Of a DNA stretch of 64,000 nt, positions 46,993 through 57,989 are shown piece after piece. Numbering within the stretch: the first letter of the stretch is position 1; the number at the start of each line of letters is the position of its first letter. The notes under the pieces are model-generated. The model had not been told where the DNA came from. It saw only the letters and a list, made by a program, of their open reading frames with translations, and ran no database searches. The position numbers and the translations under genes were made by a program. Location of the stretch: contig NZ_JACIDB010000006.1 of the NCBI RefSeq assembly GCF_014196115.1, positions 1 to 64,000 on the forward strand. The letters run 5' to 3'. This DNA comes from Sphingomonas aquatilis (GTDB lineage: Bacteria; Pseudomonadota; Alphaproteobacteria; Sphingomonadales; Sphingomonadaceae).

Positions 46993-49488
46993 ATGTCGCT
47001 GACGCTTGCCATGCTGCTTGCCGGCCAGACCATGCCGCAGCCTACGCTCGAGCCGGTGCCGACACCCGAAAGCGCGCAGGCGCAGGACGACGCCGGCACA
47101 GGGCAGGGCGCCCCCGCCCCGGCGGGTGCCGGCGACATCGTCGTTACCGCGCGCCGTCGCGCCGAATCGGTGCAGCGGGTGCCGATCGCGATTTCGGTGA
47201 TCGGCGGCGCCGAGCTGGACAAGACGGGGGCGTTCAACGTCAACCGCCTGCAGCAGCAGCAGCCCTCGCTGCAATTCTATTCGAGCAACCCGCGCAACTC
47301 GGCAATCAACATCCGCGGGCTCGGCGCGCCGTTCGGCCTGACTAACGACGGGATCGAACAGGGCGTCGGCTTCTACGTCGATGGCGTGTACATCGGGCGG
47401 ATCGGCGCTTCGACCTTCGACTTCGTCGATGTCGAGCGGGTGGAGGTGCTGCGCGGGCCGCAGGGCACGCTGTACGGCAAGAATACCACGTCGGGGGCGC
47501 TGAATATCACGACCCGGCCGCCGAGCTTCACCCCCGAGGCGCGAGTCGAGCTGACCGCCGGCAATTACGAATTCGTCCAGGCCAAGGCGTCGGTATCGGG
47601 CCCGCTGTCGGATCGGGTCGCGCTGCGCCTGTCTGCGTCGTCGACGCAGCGCCAGGGTACGATCTATGACGTCACATCGGGGCGCAACCTGCACCGGCTC
47701 GAAAACAATGGCGTGCGTGGGCAGTTGCTGTGGAACGCGAGCGACAGCCTGAACTTCACGCTGTCGGGCGATTACAACGTGCAGAATCCGCTCTGCTGCG
47801 TGCAATATTACGCTCGGGTCGGCACCACGCAGCGGCCGATCGCGCGGCAATATGCGGCGCTCGCCGCGGCGTTCAATTATCGGCCGCCCAGCACCAATCC
47901 GTTCGATCGCGTGACCGACCTGGATGCGCCGATCAATTCGCGGCAGGAGATCGGCGGCGTCTCGCTGGTCGGCAATTGGGATTTGGGGCCGGCGACGCTG
48001 ACCTCAGTCAGCGCGTGGCGCTATTGGGATTGGCAGCCGCAGAACGATCGCGATTTCATCGGCCTGCCGATCACGACGGTGTCGCAGAACCCGTCGCAGC
48101 AGAAACAGGTGTCGCAGGAGCTGCGCCTCGCCTCTAATGGCACCAACCGGCTGGACTATACGGTCGGCGCGTTCTTCTTTCACCAGACGATCAACACGCA
48201 GGGGTCGCAGGTCCAGGGATCCGCGGCGAGTCGGTTCCTGCTGTCGGGCAATGACGCGAACAATCCCAATGTACTCAACGGCCTGACGTCGACGAACACG
48301 ATCAACTTCGACAACACCAGCTTCGCGGTGTTCGGCAAGCTGAACTGGGCGCTGACCGATGCGCTGCACATCCAGCCGGGCCTGCGCGTCAATTACGACC
48401 GCAAGTCGGGCTTTTACGAATCGGTCGTCAGCATCCGCAACGCGCAATATGCCTTCACCGCGACGGCGGACAATGTGGCCGCTCTGCTGGCATCGCAGCC
48501 GACTGCGGCGGCGCGCACGACGTTTCAGAACCAGATCAACACGCTGGCGCCGCAGCGCTACAGTCCGCGGTTCAGCGCGTGGAACACGTCGGGCGACATC
48601 ACCTTGTCGTATGACGTCAGTCCCGACATTCACGCTTATGCGACCTATGCCCGCAGCTTCAAATCGGGCGGTATCAACCTGTCGGGCTTGCCGCTCAATT
48701 CCACCAGCACGGGTGTCGATTTGTCGACGCAGACCGTGAAGCCCGAGAAGGTCAACAATTACGAGATCGGCTTGAAGACGCAGTTCCTCAACCGGCGGCT
48801 AACGCTGAACCTTGCCGGATACTGGACCGATGTGTTCGATTATCAGGCAACGGTGAACAACAATGCGATCAACGTGATCCGCGGCTATCTTGCCAATGCG
48901 GGTCAGGTGCGGTCGCGCGGATTCGAATTCGATACGAGCTTCCGGCCGAGCAGCCGGCTGAACCTGTACGTCAACGGCGCCTTTACCGACGCGAAATACG
49001 TCCGCTTCGCCAACGCGCCCTGTCCGCCGGAATTGTCGGGCGGTTCTGCGGCCAGTGCCACGAACCCGGCGAGTCGGGCAGGGCAGGCCGGCAGTGCCAC
49101 CCAACCGTCGTACAGCCCGGCCCAATGCGATATCTCCGGTCAGCGGCTGCCCGGCATCTCGAAATGGTCGTTCTCGTTCGGCGGTGAGTATAACGTGCCC
49201 GTCGGGAGCAAGGGCGGCGAAGCCTATGTCGGCTATGACGGCAGTTACCGCTCGCGCTTCTCGTCCAACCCGTCGCCGTCGGCCTATACCTGGATCGAGA
49301 GCTATTCGCTGTCCAACGTCCGCGCCGGCTATCGCGAGGGCGGTATCAACGTCTTCGGCTGGGTGCGCAACGTGTTCGATAAGCAGTATTTCGAGCTGCT
49401 CTCGACGCAGTCTGGCAGTACGGGGTTGATCGTGGGACAGCCGGGCGATCCGCGGACTTATGGTTTGACGCTGTCGACGCGGTTCTAG
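46993..49488 (+). CDS. TonB-dependent receptor
   Basis: 831 residues, no STN domain. The N-terminus is short (LTLAMLLAGQTMPQ) and only a weak signal peptide. The TonB box lies around DIVVTARRRAESVQRVPIAI, followed by the plug (AINIRGLGAPFG, VGFYVDGVYIGR, VEVLRGPQGTLYGKNTTSGALNI) and a barrel with a C-terminal Phe. This plug sequence is typical of receptors of the sphingomonad CirA/Fiu-like type. Ligand not predictable. GGGAGC lies a few bases before ATG 46993. Confidence 0.93.
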   Translation: MSLTLAMLLAGQTMPQPTLEPVPTPESAQAQDDAGTGQGAPAPAGAGDIVVTARRRAESVQRVPIAISVIGGAELDKTGAFNVNRLQQQQPSLQFYSSNPRNSAINIRGLGAPFGLTNDGIEQGVGFYVDGVYIGRIGASTFDFVDVERVEVLRGPQGTLYGKNTTSGALNITTRPPSFTPEARVELTAGNYEFVQAKASVSGPLSDRVALRLSASSTQRQGTIYDVTSGRNLHRLENNGVRGQLLWNASDSLNFTLSGDYNVQNPLCCVQYYARVGTTQRPIARQYAALAAAFNYRPPSTNPFDRVTDLDAPINSRQEIGGVSLVGNWDLGPATLTSVSAWRYWDWQPQNDRDFIGLPITTVSQNPSQQKQVSQELRLASNGTNRLDYTVGAFFFHQTINTQGSQVQGSAASRFLLSGNDANNPNVLNGLTSTNTINFDNTSFAVFGKLNWALTDALHIQPGLRVNYDRKSGFYESVVSIRNAQYAFTATADNVAALLASQPTAAARTTFQNQINTLAPQRYSPRFSAWNTSGDITLSYDVSPDIHAYATYARSFKSGGINLSGLPLNSTSTGVDLSTQTVKPEKVNNYEIGLKTQFLNRRLTLNLAGYWTDVFDYQATVNNNAINVIRGYLANAGQVRSRGFEFDTSFRPSSRLNLYVNGAFTDAKYVRFANAPCPPELSGGSAASATNPASRAGQAGSATQPSYSPAQCDISGQRLPGISKWSFSFGGEYNVPVGSKGGEAYVGYDGSYRSRFSSNPSPSAYTWIESYSLSNVRAGYREGGINVFGWVRNVFDKQYFELLSTQSGSTGLIVGQPGDPRTYGLTLSTRF

Positions 49489-49550
49489 AGGTTTCCCCCG
49501 TCGTCTTGGCATAGCCCAGGATGACGAAGAGTGCGGCAGTATACGCTCTT

Positions 49551-49647
49551 CGTCATTCCCGCGGAGGCGGGAATCCAGACGCGCTAGGCTCGCGGCTCGA
49601 TTCGCGGACGTTCGCCAATCTGGATTCCCGCCTTCGCGTGAATGACG
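49551..49647. repeat. inverted-repeat element
   Basis: CGTCATTCCCGCGGAGGCGG and its inverted arm (GGATTCCCGCCTTCGCGTGAATGACG) flank an unlike middle. Related to but distinct from type A. It lies in the long stretch without a firm gene from 49489 to 50101. Confidence 0.8.
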
Positions 49648-49828
49648 GTTGGAGGGTGGTTGGGCGCGGCCTCGCGTACCGGCCAAACCGGCGTCCATCA
49701 TGAGAACGGCCCCGCGTTCGGACGACGTTCAGCTTTGATCTGCGATAAGAGACGATGCCGGACGGGGGGCGTGAATTGGAAGCTCCCGCCCTTCGCCCGG
49801 CGCCGTCGAGGCGGTCCGGACAAGCAAA

Positions 49829-49854
49829 CGCCCGGACCGTTTCCGATCCGGGCG
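49829..49854 (-). terminator. terminator-like hairpin on the minus strand
   Basis: CGCCCGGA and TCCGGGCG form an 8-bp stem. Read on the minus strand it is followed by TTTGCTTG; on the plus strand no T-run follows. It resembles the hsp20 terminator and suggests a minus-strand transcript ending here. Confidence 0.5.
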
Positions 49855-49883
49855 CCTGCGTGACGAGAAACCCGTCAGCCCCC

Positions 49884-50006
49884 TTAGGTCGTGTCGTGGA
49901 CGATCGCGCGTTTTCGCTGCGTCGCCGGAACACTGTTTCCCCGAACCACGGCCGTTGCCTGTGTCTCAGATGAGTCTGTGCTAGGCAGGGGCAGGGGCTT
50001 TGTCAC
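49884..50006 (-). CDS. possible 40-residue small protein
   Basis: A GTG-started frame on the minus strand encodes 40 residues (TKPLPLPSTDSSETQATAVV, then RGNSVPATQRKRAIVHDTT), followed 29 bp on by a terminator-like hairpin. Codon third positions are not strongly GC, there is no clear ribosome site, and the GTG start is arbitrary because the frame is open upstream. I keep it because a transcript end seems to lie just downstream. It may be noise. Confidence 0.2.
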   Translation of the reverse strand: MTKPLPLPSTDSSETQATAVVRGNSVPATQRKRAIVHDTT

Positions 50007-50101
50007 CGGATATTGTCGCCCGTCATTTCGATTGCGGCTGCCCTGTGTCGAATCCGCAACATTTGTTGCTTGTCGCCGTCTCTCCGCCTAGAGCCGCGGC
50101 C

Positions 50102-51338
50102 ATGATCCTCTCTACCTATGAACGGATGATCGCGCGGCGATATCTGCTGCCGGGCAAGGGGGAGGCGTTCATCTTCCTCGTCGCCTCGATCAGCCTCGTC
50201 GCGGTGATGCTCGGTGTGGCGGCGCTCGTCATCGTCATGAGCGTGATGAACGGCTTTCGCGCCGAGCTGTTCGACAAGATCGTCGGCCTAAACGGCCACG
50301 CGGTGATCCAGTTCGATCCCACTCGCCCCGTCGACTGGCGGCAGGTGGTGGCCGAGGCGAAGCGCACGCCCAACATCACGTCGGCGGTGCCGATGATCGA
50401 ACAGCCGCTGGCCGCGACCTATAACGGGCGGGCGGAGGCAGTGCTGGTGCGCGGCGTGCGGATGCAGGACATCGCGCCGGTGATCGGCAACAAGGTGGTG
50501 ATGGGGTCGCTTGCCGGCGTGACGCCGGGCAGCGGCCGGATCGCGATCGGCAGCCGGCTGGCCGAAGCGCTGGGCGCGACCGTCGGCAGCGACATATCGC
50601 TGTTCAGCCCGCAGGGGCAGACGACGCCGTTCGGCACCGTGCCGCGTATCGTCAGCTACAAGGTTGCCGCGATCTTCGAGATCGGGCTGTACGATTACGA
50701 CAAGCAATATGTCTTCATGCCGATCGAGGATGCGCAGACACTGCTGCTGCTCGGCGACAATGTCGGCATGGTAGAGATCGAGACGAACAACGCCGACAAG
50801 GTGGGGCAGATCCTGGCGCCACTGGGCGACAAATTACCGCCCGGCGCGGTGATCAGCGACTGGCGGAGCATGAACGCGCAGCTGTTCCAGGCGCTGGAGG
50901 TCGAGCGGGTGGCGATGTTCACCGTGCTGTCGATCATCATTCTGGTCGCGGTGTTCAACATCCTGTCCAGCCTCATCATGCTGGTGCGCGCCAAGACGCG
51001 CGACATCGCGATCCTCAGGACGATGGGTGCGACGCGGGGCGGGTTGATGCGCATCTTCATGGTGGTCGGCACGACGATCGGCGCGCTCGGCACGGTGGCG
51101 GGGCTGCTCCTGGGCTTCGTGTTCCTGTTCTATCGCCAGGCGGTGGTGAATTTGGTGCAGATGGTAACGGGGCAGAATCTTTGGGATCCGTCGATCCGCT
51201 ATCTCACCGAACTGCCGTCGAAGCCCGATCCCGTCGAGATCATCGTGATCGCGATCATGGCGCTGGTGTTCAGCTTCCTGGCGACGCTGTATCCGGCGTG
51301 GAAGGCGGCGAGCACCGATCCGGTACAGGTCCTTCGCT

Positions 51339-51346
<8 letters not shown>
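50102..51346 (+). CDS. LolC/LolE-family lipoprotein-releasing ABC permease
   Basis: 414 residues with four membrane helices: one near residues 20-45 ([22 protein letters not shown]), three in the C-terminal FtsX domain. The large periplasmic domain lies between. It extracts lipoproteins from the inner membrane for Lol[26 protein letters not shown] is typical of the family. Its stop overlaps the ATPase gene by 8 bp. Only one permease is seen, as in many alphaproteobacteria. Confidence 0.95.
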
Positions 51347-52006
<660 letters not shown>

Positions 52007-52010
<4 letters not shown>

Positions 52011-52600
52011 GCGATGCGTGGCGGACCACCCCGACCTTGGTCGGCCGTCACGTCACATTGCGGCCGCTCGTGGCCGAGGATAAGGACGCGCTGGTCGCCG
52101 CCGCTGCGGCGGATGACCTGTGGGATATATTCTACGCGAGCGTCTCGCAATTAAAGGATGCGGATCGCTGGTTTGCCGCGACGTTCGCGCAGGTCGAGCA
52201 GGGGCGGGCGCTGGTATTCGCGGTCTGCGATCCGGCGGGAGCGGTCGTCGGCACCACGCGCTACATGCGGATGAACGAAGGCCATCGGCGTCTGGAGATC
52301 GGCGGCACCTTTTATGCGACGCGGGTCCAGCGCACCGGCGTGAATACCGAGGCAAAGCGGCTGCTGTTGACGTATGCCTTCGACACGATGGGCGTGCAGT
52401 GCGTGCAGATCCGCACCGATGCGCTCAACATCCGCAGCCAGCGCGCAATCGAACGCTTGGGCGCAAAGCGGGATGGCGTGCTGCGCGGTCACCAGATCGT
52501 CGGCGGGCGGCTGCGCGACAGCGTCGTCTATTCGATCCTGGACCGTGAATGGCCGGGCGTGCGCCAGAATCTCGATTATCTGCTTGCGAGGTACGCATGA
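52007..52600 (+). CDS. GNAT family acetyltransferase, RimJ-like
   Basis: 197 residues. The RimJ/RimL pattern is visible: [80 protein letters not shown]. The acetyl-CoA binding loop is present. Acceptor probably an N-terminal amine of a protein or a small amine. Begins at GTG 52007 and overlaps the next gene (ATGA). Confidence 0.9.
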
Positions 52601-53076
52601 GCGGCATCACCGATCTCACTGTGCGGGGGGCGGACGGCAACCCGCTGTCGCTGGACCGCTGGGCGGGGCAGGTGCTGCTGATCGTCAACACCGCGTCGAA
52701 ATGCGGGTTCACGCCGCAGTATGAAGGCCTGGAGGCGCTGCATCGGCGGTTCGCCGACAAGGGTTTCGAGGTGCTGGCCTTTCCCTGCAATCAGTTCGGG
52801 GCGCAGGAGCCGGGCGATGCGGCGGAGATCGCGAATTTCTGTTCGCTGACCTATGACGTGACGTTTCCGGTGTTCGCCAAGATCGACGTCAACGGTGCGG
52901 CGGCCGATCCGTTGTTCGAGCGGCTGAAGACGGCGGCGCCCGGCGTGCTGGGGTCGAAGGCGATCAAGTGGAACTTCACGAAGTTCCTGGTGGATCGGTC
53001 GGGGCAGGTCGTGCGGCGCTATGCGCCGACGGCGAAGCCCGAGGATCTTGCGGCGGATATCGAGGCGTTGCTGTAG
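52597..53076 (+). CDS. glutathione peroxidase
   Basis: 159 residues. The peroxidatic Cys is in NTASKCGFTPQY (Cys form, not selenocysteine), the Gln and Pro-Cys in LAFPCNQFGAQEPG and the Trp/Asn in KWNFTKFLVD. It reduces peroxides with glutathione or thioredoxin. ATG 52597 overlaps the GNAT stop. Confidence 0.95.
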   Translation: MSGITDLTVRGADGNPLSLDRWAGQVLLIVNTASKCGFTPQYEGLEALHRRFADKGFEVLAFPCNQFGAQEPGDAAEIANFCSLTYDVTFPVFAKIDVNGAAADPLFERLKTAAPGVLGSKAIKWNFTKFLVDRSGQVVRRYAPTAKPEDLAADIEALL

Positions 53077-53098
53077 GGCTGGCTTCGCCCCACACTCG

Positions 53099-53206
53099 CG
53101 TCACCCCGGACTCGTTCCGGGGTCCACTGCGCGGCGAGGGGGACGGCTAGAGCCTCTTGCCATTCCCGGGCGGCCCGGTGGACCCCGGAACGAGTCCGGG
53201 GTGACG
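53099..53206. repeat. type A inverted-repeat element
   Basis: Begins CGTCACCCCGGACTCGTTCC and ends GAACGAGTCCGGGGTGACG. It lies between convergent glutathione peroxidase and DUF308 genes and probably ends both transcripts. Confidence 0.85.
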
Positions 53207-53231
53207 GGGTGGGTGGGGCCGGCGGCGTGGC

Positions 53232-53810
53232 TTACAGCGCCGGGGCGGCGAAGGGCTTGGCGCCTGTCTTGTGATGCAGTGCCGACAGGATCGAGGTCAC
53301 GCCGCCGAACACGAAGCTGATGCCGAGGATGAAGCCCGGCAGCGTCAATGCCGACCAGGGCAGGGTGGCGAGGACGTAGATCGCGAGCAGGATGTTGACG
53401 ACGCCAAGCGCGACCATCAGCCCACGGCCGCGCTTGAAGCGTGCGCCGAGGCCGATTTCCATCGCGCCGCGGATACCGAGCCACACGCCGACCAGCAGCG
53501 TCAGCGACAGCGCGCCGGACATCGGATCGAACGCCATCAGCACACCGATGACCAGCGACAGCAGGCCGAAGCCGATCGCATAGCCGCGCCCTTCGTGCTT
53601 GCCCATCACGCCCGCCGCGAGCGAGACGATGCCGGCGGCGATGAAGAAGGCGCCGATCACCAGGGTCGCGGCATAGGTGGCGGCGAAGGGATTGAGGAAC
53701 GCAAGCACGCCAAGCGCCAGCGACAGCACGCCATAGGCGAGGATCCAGGCCCAGCCCGCACCTGCGGCGGCCGGTGTGAGCGGATCATTGAACGTACGCG
53801 TGTCGGTCAT
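53232..53810 (-). CDS. HdeD-like DUF308 membrane protein
   Basis: 192 residues, six predicted membrane helices (WAWILAYGVLSLALGVLAFLNP, ATLVIGAFFIAAGIVSLAAG and so on) in the repeated HdeD pattern. HdeD is linked to acid resistance in E. coli. ATG 53810 was chosen; the upstream frame is not coding. Divergent from dnaE. Confidence 0.88.
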   Translation of the reverse strand: MTDTRTFNDPLTPAAAGAGWAWILAYGVLSLALGVLAFLNPFAATYAATLVIGAFFIAAGIVSLAAGVMGKHEGRGYAIGFGLLSLVIGVLMAFDPMSGALSLTLLVGVWLGIRGAMEIGLGARFKRGRGLMVALGVVNILLAIYVLATLPWSALTLPGFILGISFVFGGVTSILSALHHKTGAKPFAAPAL

Positions 53811-53918
53811 GGCGATGTCTCCTCGTTGTGGGCGCGAAACGAGGTTATCCACCGCTGGTTCCGTCCATTCCGGGCGGGTCGCCTGTTCGAATCGGGTCGG
53901 AGTCGCTAAGTGGTTCGC

Positions 53919-56900
53919 ATGGCTCATTCGGGTTTCGTGCCGCTTCGCATTTTTTCGTCCTACACGATGCTCGACGGGGCGATCGATCCGAAGGCGATCG
54001 CGAAACAGGCCAAGGCACAGAAGTTTCCGGCAGCCGGCCTGACCGATCGCAACGGGCTATACGCGGCCATGGCCTTTTCGGACGCGGCGAAGAAGGATGG
54101 CGTGCAGCCGGTCATCGGGACGATGCTGTGCGTCGCGCGGCCGGATATGCCCGATGGCGTCGCCGCGCCGCTCGACTGGATCGCGCTTTATGCGCAGGAT
54201 ATGACGGGCTACGACAATCTGTGCGCGCTGGTCAGCATGGCGCATCTCGACCGACCGATCGAATTGCCGGCGCATGTCGATTTCGCCGCACTGGAAGGCC
54301 GGACCGATGGCCTGATCGCGCTGACCGCGGGGGCCGAAGGCGGACTGGCGCGCCTGTTCCACGAGGATCAGCCTGACCGCGCGCGTGCCTATTGCGACCG
54401 GTTGCAGGCGCTGTTCCCCGACCGGCTGTACATCGAGCTCGTCCGCCGGGGCGACGTGGTGGAGGAAGCGGCCGAACAGGCGCTGATCGACCTGGCCTAT
54501 GATCGCGACCTGCCGCTGGTCGCGACCAATCCGTGCTGCTTTTCCGACAGCGGTTTCCTCGACGCGCACGACGCCATGCTGTGCATCGCGCATTCGACCT
54601 ATGTCGAAAGCGAGGATCGCGTCCGCTCGTGCCCCGATGCATGGCTGAAGCCCGCCGAGGTGATGAAGCAGCTGTTCGCCGATCTGCCCGAGGCGATCGA
54701 CAATACGCTGGTCGTGGCGCAGCGCTGCGCGGTGATGGCGCCCTATCGCAAGCCGATCCTGCCCAGCCTGGCGGGCGATCGCGACGGCGAGGCGGCGATG
54801 CTGCGCGATCAGGCGGCGGCGGGACTGGAAGCGCGGCTCGACCGGATCGAGGAGCTGGGTGCGCAGCCCGACGATCCCAATTGGCGCGACGTGTATCGCG
54901 AGCGGCTGGCGTTCGAGGTGAACGTCATCGTCCAGATGGGTTTCCCCGGATACTTCCTGATCGTCGGCGACTTCATAAAATGGGCGAAGGATCACGACAT
55001 TCCGGTGGGGCCGGGGCGTGGTTCGGGCGCGGGCTCGGTCGTCGCCTGGGCGCTGACGATCACCGATCTCGACCCGATGAAGCTGGGCCTGCTGTTCGAG
55101 CGATTCCTGAACCCGGAACGCGTGTCGATGCCCGACTTCGACATCGACTTTTGCGAAACCCGGCGTGGCGAGGTCATTCGCTACGTGCAGGAGAAATACG
55201 GCCGCGATCAGGTGGCGCAGATCATCACCTTCGGTAAGCTGAAGGCGCGCGCGGTGTTGAAGGACACCGGCCGCGTGCTCCAGATGAGCTATGGCCAGGT
55301 CGATCGCCTCGCCAAGCTGGTGCCCAATCACCCGACCGATCCATGGGACCTGAAGCGCGCGCTGAACGGCGTGCCCGAGTTGGCGAAGGAATATGCCAAC
55401 GACAATCAGGTCCGCCGCCTGCTCGACTTGGCGACCAAGCTGGAGGGCCTGCCGCGCCATTCGTCGACGCACGCCGCGGGCGTGGTCATCGGCGACCGGC
55501 CGCTGAGCCAGCTCGTCCCCCTCTATCGCGATCCGCGGTCCGACATGCCGGTGACGCAGTTCGACATGAAATATGTCGAGGGCGCGGGGCTCGTAAAGTT
55601 CGACTTCCTCGGCCTGAAGACACTTTCGGTTCTGAAGAAGGCCGTGCAACTGCTTGGCAAGCGCGACATTTCGATCGACCTGGATGCGCTGCCCTGGGAC
55701 GACGAAGCGACGTACAAGCTGCTCCAGAAGGGCGACACGGTCGGCGTGTTCCAGCTGGAATCGGAGGGCATGCGGCGCACGCTCAGCGCCGTCCGCCCGA
55801 CCAATTTCGGCGACATCATCGCGCTCGTGTCGCTGTATCGCCCCGGCCCGATGGACAACATTCCCTCGTTCGGCCGGCGCAAGCAAGGGACGGAGGAGAT
55901 CCTCTACCCCCACCCGCTGCTGGAACCGATCCTGAAGGAGACCTACGGGATCTTCGTCTATCAGGAACAGGTGATGCAGGCCGCGCAGATCCTGGCGGGC
56001 TATAGCCTGGGCGGCGCCGATTTGCTGCGCCGCGCGATGGGTAAGAAGATCAAGGCGGAGATGGACGCGCAGCGCGCGACCTTCGTCGCAGGATGCGCCG
56101 AGCATAACGGCATCAAGGCGGATTACGCCAACCAGCTGTTCGACTTGATCGACAAGTTCGCGGGCTATGGCTTCAACAAGAGCCACGCCGCCGCCTACGC
56201 CCTGCTCGCCTATCAGACCGCGTGGCTGAAGGCGCACCACCCGCACGAATTCTTCGCCGCCTCCATGTGTTACGACATGGCGCAGACCGACAAGCTCTGC
56301 ATCTTCGTCGACGACATGCGACGGCTGGGCGTCGATATCGTCGGGCCGGACATCAACCAGAGCGATGCCGAATTCGATGTGCAGACGGTGGGAGAGGGCG
56401 AGGAACGCCGCCTCGCGGTCCGCTATGCATTGGGTGCGCTGAAATCCGTTGGCGAAGGCGCGATGGAGAAACTGATCGTCGAGCGGGTCGCGGCCGGGCC
56501 GTTCAAGAGCCTCGACGACCTCGCCAATCGCGTCGATCCGCGACTGATCAACAAGCGGCAGCTCGAAACGCTGGCCGCAGCGGGGGCGTTTGATGCGATC
56601 GAGCCGAACCGGGCCGCGGTGCATGCCGTCGCCGAGACGATCCTGGGCCTCGCCGCCTCGACGCATGCCGGGCGGACGAGCGGTCAGGGTGGCCTGTTCG
56701 GTGGGGACGAGGTGGCCGGCGACACGATCCGGCTGCCGCAGGGGCTGCGCTGGACGATGGCGCAGGCGATGGAGCAGGAAAAGGACGCCTTCGGCTTCTA
56801 TTTCTCCGCGCATCCCGTCGACCGGCATGCGCACCTCGCCAAGATGCATGGCGCGCGGCAATATGTCGCGCTGACCGAGTTGCGCATTCCGGAAGACGGT

Positions 56901-57425
56901 ACGCGCGCGGGGGCGACGATGGCGGTGCTGGTCGAGGATGCGCGCTGGCGCACCTCGGCACGCGGCAAACGGTACATGATGGCGACGCTGTCGGATGCGA
57001 GCGGCCAGTTCGTCGCGACATGCTTCGACGATGGCGTCGCGGCGGAGCTGGAAGAGGCGGCGCGCTGTGGCGGGTGCGGTCTGATCACCGTCGAACTCGA
57101 TCGGCGGCCCGGCGAGGAAACGCCGCGCGTGTCGGTCAAGCGCATCCAGCCGTTCGAGGGGCTGGCGTCGATGGCGCGCTTCACGATCGAGGCGCGGGTG
57201 GCGACGGCGGAGGCGTTCGCGGCGTTGGCGACCTTGCTTAGCGAGGCGCGCGGTGCGCGCGGCGAAGTGCGCGCGCGCATTCCGGCAGGCGATGGCGAGG
57301 CGGTGGTGTTGCTGGGCCGCGATTTCCTGCTCGACCTCGAACTGGTCGAGGCGATCCAGGCAATTCCGGGGATCAGCAACGTGGCGCTCGACCGGGTCGC
57401 TTCGCAGTTGCGGGCGGTGGGCTGA
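53919..57425 (+). CDS. dnaE: DNA polymerase III alpha subunit
   Basis: 1168 residues, replicative polymerase of the DnaE1 type. PHP domain at the N-terminus (FVPLRIFSSYTMLDGAID; the first His of the active PHP site is replaced, so it is probably not an exonuclease). The polymerase centre has Asp406 and Asp408 in PDFDIDF and Asp562 in KFDFLGLKTL. A helix-hairpin-helix and an OB-fold (about 960-1060) follow. ATG 53919 rather than GTG 53910 is preferred. A TTATCCACC near 53845 resembles a DnaA box but is a single imperfect match. Its stop overlaps moaB (TGATG). Confidence 0.97.
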   Translation: MAHSGFVPLRIFSSYTMLDGAIDPKAIAKQAKAQKFPAAGLTDRNGLYAAMAFSDAAKKDGVQPVIGTMLCVARPDMPDGVAAPLDWIALYAQDMTGYDNLCALVSMAHLDRPIELPAHVDFAALEGRTDGLIALTAGAEGGLARLFHEDQPDRARAYCDRLQALFPDRLYIELVRRGDVVEEAAEQALIDLAYDRDLPLVATNPCCFSDSGFLDAHDAMLCIAHSTYVESEDRVRSCPDAWLKPAEVMKQLFADLPEAIDNTLVVAQRCAVMAPYRKPILPSLAGDRDGEAAMLRDQAAAGLEARLDRIEELGAQPDDPNWRDVYRERLAFEVNVIVQMGFPGYFLIVGDFIKWAKDHDIPVGPGRGSGAGSVVAWALTITDLDPMKLGLLFERFLNPERVSMPDFDIDFCETRRGEVIRYVQEKYGRDQVAQIITFGKLKARAVLKDTGRVLQMSYGQVDRLAKLVPNHPTDPWDLKRALNGVPELAKEYANDNQVRRLLDLATKLEGLPRHSSTHAAGVVIGDRPLSQLVPLYRDPRSDMPVTQFDMKYVEGAGLVKFDFLGLKTLSVLKKAVQLLGKRDISIDLDALPWDDEATYKLLQKGDTVGVFQLESEGMRRTLSAVRPTNFGDIIALVSLYRPGPMDNIPSFGRRKQGTEEILYPHPLLEPILKETYGIFVYQEQVMQAAQILAGYSLGGADLLRRAMGKKIKAEMDAQRATFVAGCAEHNGIKADYANQLFDLIDKFAGYGFNKSHAAAYALLAYQTAWLKAHHPHEFFAASMCYDMAQTDKLCIFVDDMRRLGVDIVGPDINQSDAEFDVQTVGEGEERRLAVRYALGALKSVGEGAMEKLIVERVAAGPFKSLDDLANRVDPRLINKRQLETLAAAGAFDAIEPNRAAVHAVAETILGLAASTHAGRTSGQGGLFGGDEVAGDTIRLPQGLRWTMAQAMEQEKDAFGFYFSAHPVDRHAHLAKMHGARQYVALTELRIPEDGTRAGATMAVLVEDARWRTSARGKRYMMATLSDASGQFVATCFDDGVAAELEEAARCGGCGLITVELDRRPGEETPRVSVKRIQPFEGLASMARFTIEARVATAEAFAALATLLSEARGARGEVRARIPAGDGEAVVLLGRDFLLDLELVEAIQAIPGISNVALDRVASQLRAVG

Positions 57426-57952
57426 TGCCGATCGACCCCGATCTGCCGTTCCGCGCGATCAATATCGCCGTGCTCACCGTCTCCGATACGCGGGGCCTCG
57501 CCGAGGATCGGTCGGGCGATACGCTCGTCGCGCGGCTGGAGGGCGCGGGGCATCGCCTCGCCGATCGCGTCATCCTGCGCGACGACATCGAGGCCATCGT
57601 CGCGCAACTGGAGCGGTGGATCGACGATCCCGCGATCGATTGCGTCATCACGACGGGGGGCACGGGCGTGACGGGACGCGACGTGACGCCCGAGGCAGTC
57701 GAGCGGGTCGCGACCAAGATGATTCCCGGGTTCGGCGAGCTGTTCCGGTATCTGAGCTTCGCCAAGATCGGCACGTCGACCGTCCAGTCGCGCGCCTGCG
57801 CCTGCGTGGCGCGGGGGACCTATATCTTCGCGCTGCCGGGCTCGACCGGGGCGGTGAAGGATGGATGGGACGGCATCCTCGCCGATCAGTTGGACAGCCG
57901 GCATCGGCCCTGCAACTTCGTCGAGCTGATGCCGCGCCTGACCGAACGATAG
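57425..57952 (+). CDS. moaB: molybdenum cofactor biosynthesis protein MoaB
   Basis: 175 residues. The MoaB/MogA fold is marked by VLTVSDTRGLAEDRSGDTL, VITTGGTGVTGRDVTPEA, and FALPGSTGAVKDGWD. MoaB adenylylates molybdopterin. Start ATG shares one base with the dnaE stop, a coupled pair, though no functional link to replication is known. Confidence 0.93.
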   Translation: MPIDPDLPFRAINIAVLTVSDTRGLAEDRSGDTLVARLEGAGHRLADRVILRDDIEAIVAQLERWIDDPAIDCVITTGGTGVTGRDVTPEAVERVATKMIPGFGELFRYLSFAKIGTSTVQSRACACVARGTYIFALPGSTGAVKDGWDGILADQLDSRHRPCNFVELMPRLTER

Positions 57953-57989
57953 GGCGGACCTTCGCGGGCGTCCGCGACGTTGTGCGGGC

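Noticed and set aside
53845..53853. TTATCCACC resembling a DnaA box upstream of dnaE
   Set aside because: One 8-of-9 match. Several such matches are expected by chance in 64 kb on two strands, and there is no cluster or AT-rich unwinding region, so I do not call an origin or a DnaA site.
54057..56861. A 934-codon open frame antisense to dnaE
   Set aside because: It is opposite a clearly coding polymerase gene. Long antisense frames are expected in GC-rich DNA because of the codon bias, and the product (Arg/His/Leu/Gln-rich) resembles no protein.
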